From NCBI RefSeq assembly GCF_014639655.1, contig NZ_BMGB01000002.1, positions 310,001 to 374,000 on the forward strand: a stretch of DNA of 64,000 bases, in the 5' to 3' direction. Shown here in pieces: positions 59,981-64,000 of the stretch. The stretch is from Conyzicola nivalis. Lineage in GTDB: Bacteria > Actinomycetota > Actinomycetes > Actinomycetales > Microbacteriaceae. Below the pieces are notes generated by a model, which did not search any database, was not told the origin of the DNA, and saw nothing but the letters and a program-made list of their open reading frames with translations. Position 1 is the stretch's first letter. Each line of letters begins with the position of its first letter. The translations under genes and the position numbers were made by a program.

Positions 59981-59994
59981 GGAAAGCGCTTTCC
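59981..59994 (+). promoter_or_regulatory. LacI-type operator upstream of rhamnogalacturonan lyase
   Basis: GGAAAGCGCTTTCC is a perfect 14-bp palindrome with the central CG typical of LacI/GalR operators, 17 bases before the lyase ATG at 60011. It overlaps the likely promoter or leader and suggests repression relieved by pectin-derived sugar. No LacI gene is in the window. Confidence 0.8.
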
Positions 59995-60010
59995 TTAACT
60001 TGGAGGTTCA

Positions 60011-62554
60011 ATGTCGAATCTATTCAGCGGGTTACCCCTGCGCCTGGCCGCGGTCGCGACCGGTGTCGCACTTGTGGCGGGAGGCGCCACGGCGGCCTCC
60101 GCGGGAAGCCCGGGCCACGGGCATCCGGGCCATGGCGGCAGCCACACACCGGCGGCACCCGCCGGCACTCCGCAACTCGAGAAGCTCGACCGCGGGCTCG
60201 TCGCGACCAGCACCAGCGAGGGCGTCTTCGTCAGCTGGCGCCTGCTCGTGAGCGAGGCCACCGGCGCGAGCCAGACCGGGCTCACCGGCACCGATTTCAC
60301 CGTCTACCGCGACGGCGCGGCGATCGCGACGGTCACCGACAGCACCAACCTGCTCGACCCGGCCGGCACGGCCACGTCGCAGTACGCGGTCGCGCCCGTC
60401 GTGGGCGGGGTCGAGGGTGAGTCGAGCCCGGCCGTCGCGCCGTGGGCGAACGGCTACGTCGACCTTCCGCTGCAGAAGCCCGTCGACGGGGTCACGCCGA
60501 AGGGCGAGGCCTACACGTACTCCGCGAACGACATGAGCGTCGGCGACGTCGACGGCGACGGCTCGTACGAGTACATCGTGAAGTGGGACCCGTCGAACTC
60601 GAAGGACGTCTCGCAGGTCGGCTACACCGGCAACGTCTACGTCGACACCTACAAGGCCGACGGGCGGTTGCTCAACCGGATCGACCTGGGCGTCAACGTG
60701 CGCGCCGGGGCCCACTACACGCAGGTGCTGGCGTACGACTACGACGGCGACGGCAAGAGCGAGCTGCTGCTTAAGACCGCGCCCGGCACGAAATCGACCA
60801 CCTTCGACAAACGCGGCAACGTGGCATCCGAGAGGTTCATCAGCCTGCCCAAGGAGGACCGCAAGAACGGCGTCACGAACGAGGACGACTACCGTGTGAG
60901 TTCTTCCGGCTACTACGAGCATGTGGTCGACATGTTCGTCGGTTGGCAGAACCTGCCCGAGGTCGCGAGCGGCCAGTGGCCGGCGACGCTCGAGGAGGCG
61001 TTCGGGATTCCCGTGACGCACGAGTACCCGCTGAGCCGAGAGGATGCCGCAAAGCTCACCGACTACTTCATGGACGTCTACGCGCCCAGCCGCAGCGCCC
61101 GAAACAACCTGCGTGCGTTCGAGGGGTTCATCCTGAGCGGTCCCGAATACATGACCATGTTCGACGGGGCCAGTGGCAAGGAACTGCAGACCGTCCCGGT
61201 GAAGACCGAGCGCTACGACGACGGCCTCGCGTGGGGCGATTACGCGATGGCCCGCATCGAGCCGGGCAACCGCGTCGACCGCTACCTCGGCGGCGTCGCC
61301 TACCTCGACGGCGTGCACCCGAGCGCGATCTTCGCCCGCGGCTACTACACGCGCACGACGATCGTGGCCTACGACTGGAACGGCAAGAAGCTCACCGAGC
61401 GCTGGTACGTCGACAGCGGTTTCCCGGCGATGACGAACCCGTTCAACGACTCCCCGCACGGACGCGACGGCTCGAACCCCGAGTTCGCGTCGCTCACCAC
61501 GCAGGGATTCCACTCGCTGAGCGCGTCCGACGTCGACGGCGACGGCAAGCACGAGGTGGTCTACGGATCCGCGACGATCGACGACGACGGCAGCCTGCTC
61601 TACAGCTCGACCGACACCCTGCCGGCCGGGTCCGCGGCGCCGGGCACCGAGGCGCGACTGGGCCACGGCGACGCGATGCACGTCACCGACATCGACCCGA
61701 ACCGCCCCGGCCTCGAGATCTTCACGGTTCACGAGGGCGCGACGTATGCCCCCTACGGCTACGCGCTGCGGGATGCCGCGACGGGCGAGGTGATCTACGG
61801 CGAGTACAGCGGCAAGGACACCGGCCGCGGAATGATCGGCGATATCGACCCGGCAGTGCCCGGCATCGAGACCTGGGCGACGCGCCTGCGCTCGGCCTCC
61901 GGCGATGCTCTCGCCGCAGCCGGCCCCGGAACCAACCAGAGCATCCGGTGGGCGGCGGACGGAACGACCCAGATCGTCAATGGAACGGCCGATGCGGATG
62001 TCACGATCGACAGCTACACGACCGGACGGCTGTTGACCGCCACGGGCACCCGTTCGAACAACGGCACCAAGGGCACCGCGAACCTGGTGGCCGACGTGTT
62101 CGGCGACTGGCGCGAGGAGCTCTTGGTTCGCACCGCGGACTCCAGCGCCATCCGGATCTTCCTGTCGACGGATGTCACGGACCGGAAGCTCTACACGCTG
62201 ATGCACGACAAGCAGTACCGTGCCGAGGTGGCGCGTCAGAACACCGCGTACAACCAGCCGTCGTATCCCGGGTTCTACCTGGCCAGTGATACCGATTTCA
62301 GCACGGTACCGCTGCTGACCGCGGCGGTGACGCCGGCCGCCGTGTCCTTCACAGACACCCGTAACAAGGATTCGTACACAGTCCCGTCGACGCCGGGTGT
62401 GCAGTACGTGGTGAACGGCAAGGTTGTTAAGGCGGGGATGTACCGCGTCTCCCGCTCGACGACGGTGACCGTGACGGCCGTTCCGCAGGAGTGGTACTTC
62501 ATCGCCCCGGGCGCGACCTCGACCTGGGAGCACAAGTTCAACACGCGTAAGTAA
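60011..62554 (+). CDS. Secreted rhamnogalacturonan lyase (PL11 family)
   Basis: 847 residues; GGAGG precedes the ATG. Signal peptide about 1-31 (VATGVALVAGGATAASA). YTYSANDMSVGDVDGDGSYEYIVKWDPSNSKDVSQVG, YDYDGDGKSELLLKTAPGT and DVDGDGKHEVVYGSATID are the propeller blades with Asp-rich calcium loops of PL11 (YesW/YesX type). It cleaves the rhamnogalacturonan I backbone of pectin by beta-elimination. The C-terminus has a short Ig-like extension. Likely LacI-controlled. It complements the GH43 arabinanase. Confidence 0.95.
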   Translation: MSNLFSGLPLRLAAVATGVALVAGGATAASAGSPGHGHPGHGGSHTPAAPAGTPQLEKLDRGLVATSTSEGVFVSWRLLVSEATGASQTGLTGTDFTVYRDGAAIATVTDSTNLLDPAGTATSQYAVAPVVGGVEGESSPAVAPWANGYVDLPLQKPVDGVTPKGEAYTYSANDMSVGDVDGDGSYEYIVKWDPSNSKDVSQVGYTGNVYVDTYKADGRLLNRIDLGVNVRAGAHYTQVLAYDYDGDGKSELLLKTAPGTKSTTFDKRGNVASERFISLPKEDRKNGVTNEDDYRVSSSGYYEHVVDMFVGWQNLPEVASGQWPATLEEAFGIPVTHEYPLSREDAAKLTDYFMDVYAPSRSARNNLRAFEGFILSGPEYMTMFDGASGKELQTVPVKTERYDDGLAWGDYAMARIEPGNRVDRYLGGVAYLDGVHPSAIFARGYYTRTTIVAYDWNGKKLTERWYVDSGFPAMTNPFNDSPHGRDGSNPEFASLTTQGFHSLSASDVDGDGKHEVVYGSATIDDDGSLLYSSTDTLPAGSAAPGTEARLGHGDAMHVTDIDPNRPGLEIFTVHEGATYAPYGYALRDAATGEVIYGEYSGKDTGRGMIGDIDPAVPGIETWATRLRSASGDALAAAGPGTNQSIRWAADGTTQIVNGTADADVTIDSYTTGRLLTATGTRSNNGTKGTANLVADVFGDWREELLVRTADSSAIRIFLSTDVTDRKLYTLMHDKQYRAEVARQNTAYNQPSYPGFYLASDTDFSTVPLLTAAVTPAAVSFTDTRNKDSYTVPSTPGVQYVVNGKVVKAGMYRVSRSTTVTVTAVPQEWYFIAPGATSTWEHKFNTRK

Positions 62555-62561
62555 GTTCGAC

Positions 62562-62593
62562 GGCTCCCCGGGTCGCGCTAAACTCGGGGAGCC
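62562..62593 (+). terminator. Hairpin between lyase gene and tRNA-Arg
   Basis: GGCTCCCCG (62562-62570) and CGGGGAGCC (62585-62593), a perfect 9-bp stem, loop of 14 bases, two bases before the tRNA. Probable terminator of the lyase transcript. Confidence 0.6.
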
Positions 62594-62594
62594 A

Positions 62595-62666
62595 GCCTCT
62601 GTAGCTCAATGGAAGAGCAATTCCGTCCTAAGGAACAGGTTGGGGGTTCGAGTCCCTCCAGGGGCA
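62595..62666 (+). tRNA. tRNA-Arg (anticodon CCT)
   Basis: 72 bases fold as tRNA: acceptor GCCTCTG/CAGGGGC with one G-U pair, D-arm GCTC...GAGC, anticodon stem ATTCC/GGAAC (one A-C mismatch) with loop GTCCTAA (CCT, reading AGG) and T-arm GGGGG-TTCGAGT-CCCTC. Discriminator A. CCA is not encoded. Confidence 0.95.
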
Positions 62667-62689
62667 CCACCGTAAATACCGCGGGTTCG

Positions 62690-62980
62690 TCACGGCGATG
62701 CCGACCGGAGTTCGCGTCTGACCCCGGCGACGACCACCATACCCACCGTTGTCGCAATGCCGGTGACGACCAGCGCGTCGATCCAAGCGTTTAGCGCAGC
62801 GGCCTCGTCGACGTCGTATGTCGTGTAGTCGGTCACCTGTGCGAGCACGATCCACAGCATGATCGCCAGAGTCCACGCGAATCCCGCGAGAATCGCGAGG
62901 ACGGTGAAATAGGGGTTACGCCGGGCCCGGGGCGCCAGGGCTGCCGAGTCGTCAGCCGGGTCGCCTGCGGTGTCAGCCAC
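62690..62980 (-). CDS. Small membrane protein, 96 aa
   Basis: GTG start at 62980. A hydrophilic N-terminus is followed by two TM segments (about 26-47 and 67-88) separated by DYTTYDVDEAAALNAW. No known domain. It lies between tRNA-Arg and the TetR gene. Confidence 0.65.
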   Translation of the reverse strand: MADTAGDPADDSAALAPRARRNPYFTVLAILAGFAWTLAIMLWIVLAQVTDYTTYDVDEAAALNAWIDALVVTGIATTVGMVVVAGVRRELRSASP

Positions 62981-63034
62981 GCGTGAATTATGGCAGGCCG
63001 GCTGCGGGGCGAGCCACCCCGACGAGGCGGATGC

Positions 63035-63631
63035 CTAGGTGGTTGCCGGCGCGAGCAGCGGAGAAATCATCTCGTCGAGCGCGAGCTTCGTCTGATCGAC
63101 ACTGAGCGCCCGTTCGATACGCAGGATGAACCACGTCCGGGCGTCGCACACCGCCACGATCTGAGCGAGACGGCGATCTCTCGACTGCTCGTCTGTCGCG
63201 GGATCCAGGTGCGGCGCGAACGTTTCCTGGCACCAGTTGACGTGAAACGCCCGCCCGCGCGCCGCGATCGCGGGCAAGCCGTCTACGAGGTGCGCTTCGG
63301 CATACGTCTTGAGGATCAGTTCGCCGTACTTCTCATAGTGATCTGCCAGTGCCGTGATTGTCTCGGCGGGGAGAGATCGTGCGACCGCCGCGCGAGCGTT
63401 CGCAATCTTGCCGAGCTCACGCGTCACCACCGATACAAGCAGTTCCGGCTTGCTCCCGAATCGTCGCAAGACCGTTTGCACGGTGACGCCGGCGTCGAGC
63501 GCAATGTCTTCAAGGCGAATGCGCTCGTAGGGGAGATCGCCAAACCGCTGAAGCATCGCGTCGGCGATGCTGTCGGCAGTTCGAGCCGCCGATTCTGCGC
63601 GAGACGTCATCTTGTAGGGCCGCGTATTCAT
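63035..63631 (-). CDS. TetR family transcriptional regulator
   Basis: 198 residues. Helix-turn-helix with YERIRLEDIALDAGVTVQTVLRRFGSKPELLVSVV. The C-terminal ligand domain has EKYGELILKTYAEAHLVDGLPAIAARG. Divergent from the alpha/beta hydrolase (45-base gap) and likely its repressor. A second ATG at 63610 is possible. Confidence 0.88.
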   Translation of the reverse strand: MNTRPYKMTSRAESAARTADSIADAMLQRFGDLPYERIRLEDIALDAGVTVQTVLRRFGSKPELLVSVVTRELGKIANARAAVARSLPAETITALADHYEKYGELILKTYAEAHLVDGLPAIAARGRAFHVNWCQETFAPHLDPATDEQSRDRRLAQIVAVCDARTWFILRIERALSVDQTKLALDEMISPLLAPATT

Positions 63632-63676
63632 GTGATACAGATTAACACGAAATGTCTACTGTGAATGGAGACCCCG

Positions 63677-64000
63677 ATGAATCTGCCCGTACCCACCGAA
63701 CGCGAGCAAAGCGTTAGCACCCGCCTCGGCGCGCTCCGAGTTCGCATTATCGGGAGCGGGACCACAGCCGTCTTCTGGCCGTCGATGTTCGTCGACAGCA
63801 GCACGTGGGACACGCTTCTGCCGCACCTCGACGGCGAGCGTCGATTCGTTCTGGTGGATGGACCGGGACTCGGGCTGAGTGACCCGCTCCTCAGGCGCAG
63901 CAACATCGACGAGGCTGCGGACGCGGCCGCTGATCTTCTCGCCGGACTCAACATCACCGACCCCGTCGATTGGGTGGGGAATGCCTTCGGAGGACATGTG
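63677..64000 (+). CDS. Alpha/beta hydrolase (partial, 3' end outside window)
   Basis: 108 codons from an ATG with a GGAG site upstream, open to the window end. VFWPSMFVDSSTWDTLLPHL and VLVDGPGLGLSDPL fit the alpha/beta fold. The nucleophile elbow reads DWVGNAFGGHV: the expected Ser in G-x-S-x-G is Ala. In my memory a group of actinobacterial hydrolases has GNAWGGH here, so it may be normal for its group, but such a member would lack a Ser nucleophile. Activity is uncertain. Probably TetR-controlled. Confidence 0.75.
   Translation, partial: MNLPVPTEREQSVSTRLGALRVRIIGSGTTAVFWPSMFVDSSTWDTLLPHLDGERRFVLVDGPGLGLSDPLLRRSNIDEAADAAADLLAGLNITDPVDWVGNAFGGHV

Noticed and set aside
60032..62533. 833-codon frame antisense to the PL11 lyase
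   Set aside because: Shadow of the lyase gene, with no ribosome site or recognisable motif.

Overview
The window is GC-rich chromosomal DNA from an actinobacterium, most likely a member of the Microbacteriaceae (soil or plant-associated, Frigoribacterium/Subtercola/Leifsonia-like). The grounds are dense short-spaced genes, frequent GTG and TTG starts, a stand-alone groEL with two CIRCE sites, DtxR-type iron regulation, actinobacterial marker families (DUF3263, DUF3027, DUF2530, WXG100, MT0933-like antitoxin) and an XPB helicase followed by its helicase-associated partner. I see no prophage, insertion sequence, CRISPR array or rRNA. Two tRNAs are present (Thr-TGT and Arg-CCT). Both window ends cut genes.

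Region by region. 1-12.6 kb: metabolic and accessory genes, including a DUF3500 lipoprotein (cut by the left edge), a cyclodeaminase, an amidohydrolase with a divergent XRE regulator, an alpha/beta hydrolase divergent from a quinone oxidoreductase, a 2H phosphoesterase, a large unrecognised protein and a GH25 lysozyme. 12.6-23.7 kb: an antitoxin-like small protein, a secreted GH43 enzyme, an MBL hydrolase, an EamA exporter divergent from its probable MocR regulator, a MarR regulator divergent from a quinone oxidoreductase/NmrA pair with a three-copy operator, and a 5'-3' exonuclease. 23.8-34.7 kb: a zinc alcohol dehydrogenase, a flavin disulfide-type reductase, a LuxR response regulator, an orphan PstS-like secreted protein, a BLUF blue-light sensor, tRNA-Thr, and an MsrB/nitroreductase pair.

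35-43 kb: an iron and heme module. It holds a 1420-residue surface protein with four HtaA heme-binding domains, preceded by two iron-box-like sequences, and a HmuT heme-binding lipoprotein preceded by a palindromic iron box. The DtxR/IdeR-type repressor likely to read these boxes is at 56.3 kb, with all expected metal ligands. 42.3-45.5 kb: DUF3263, LytR_C, cold-shock protein and CIRCE-controlled groEL. 45.5-49.9 kb: WXG100 protein, a two-component system, a second-type dihydropteroate synthase and a RibD-like reductase. 50-57 kb: XPB helicase, helicase-associated protein, cold-shock CspB-like protein, DUF3027, DUF2530, SerC and DtxR; as I recall it, this resembles the M. tuberculosis Rv0861c-Rv0884c neighbourhood.

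57-62.6 kb: two secreted cell-wall proteins (NlpC/P60 and CHAP) that share a short motif after the signal peptide, separated by an HNH endonuclease. Upstream of the HNH gene is a 33-codon leader ORF whose stop codon lies in the first base pairs of a strong intrinsic terminator, the best candidate for an undescribed attenuation device. A LacI-type palindrome then precedes a secreted PL11 rhamnogalacturonan lyase. With the GH43 enzyme this points to use of plant pectin and arabinan. The window ends with tRNA-Arg, a small membrane protein, a TetR regulator and a truncated alpha/beta hydrolase.
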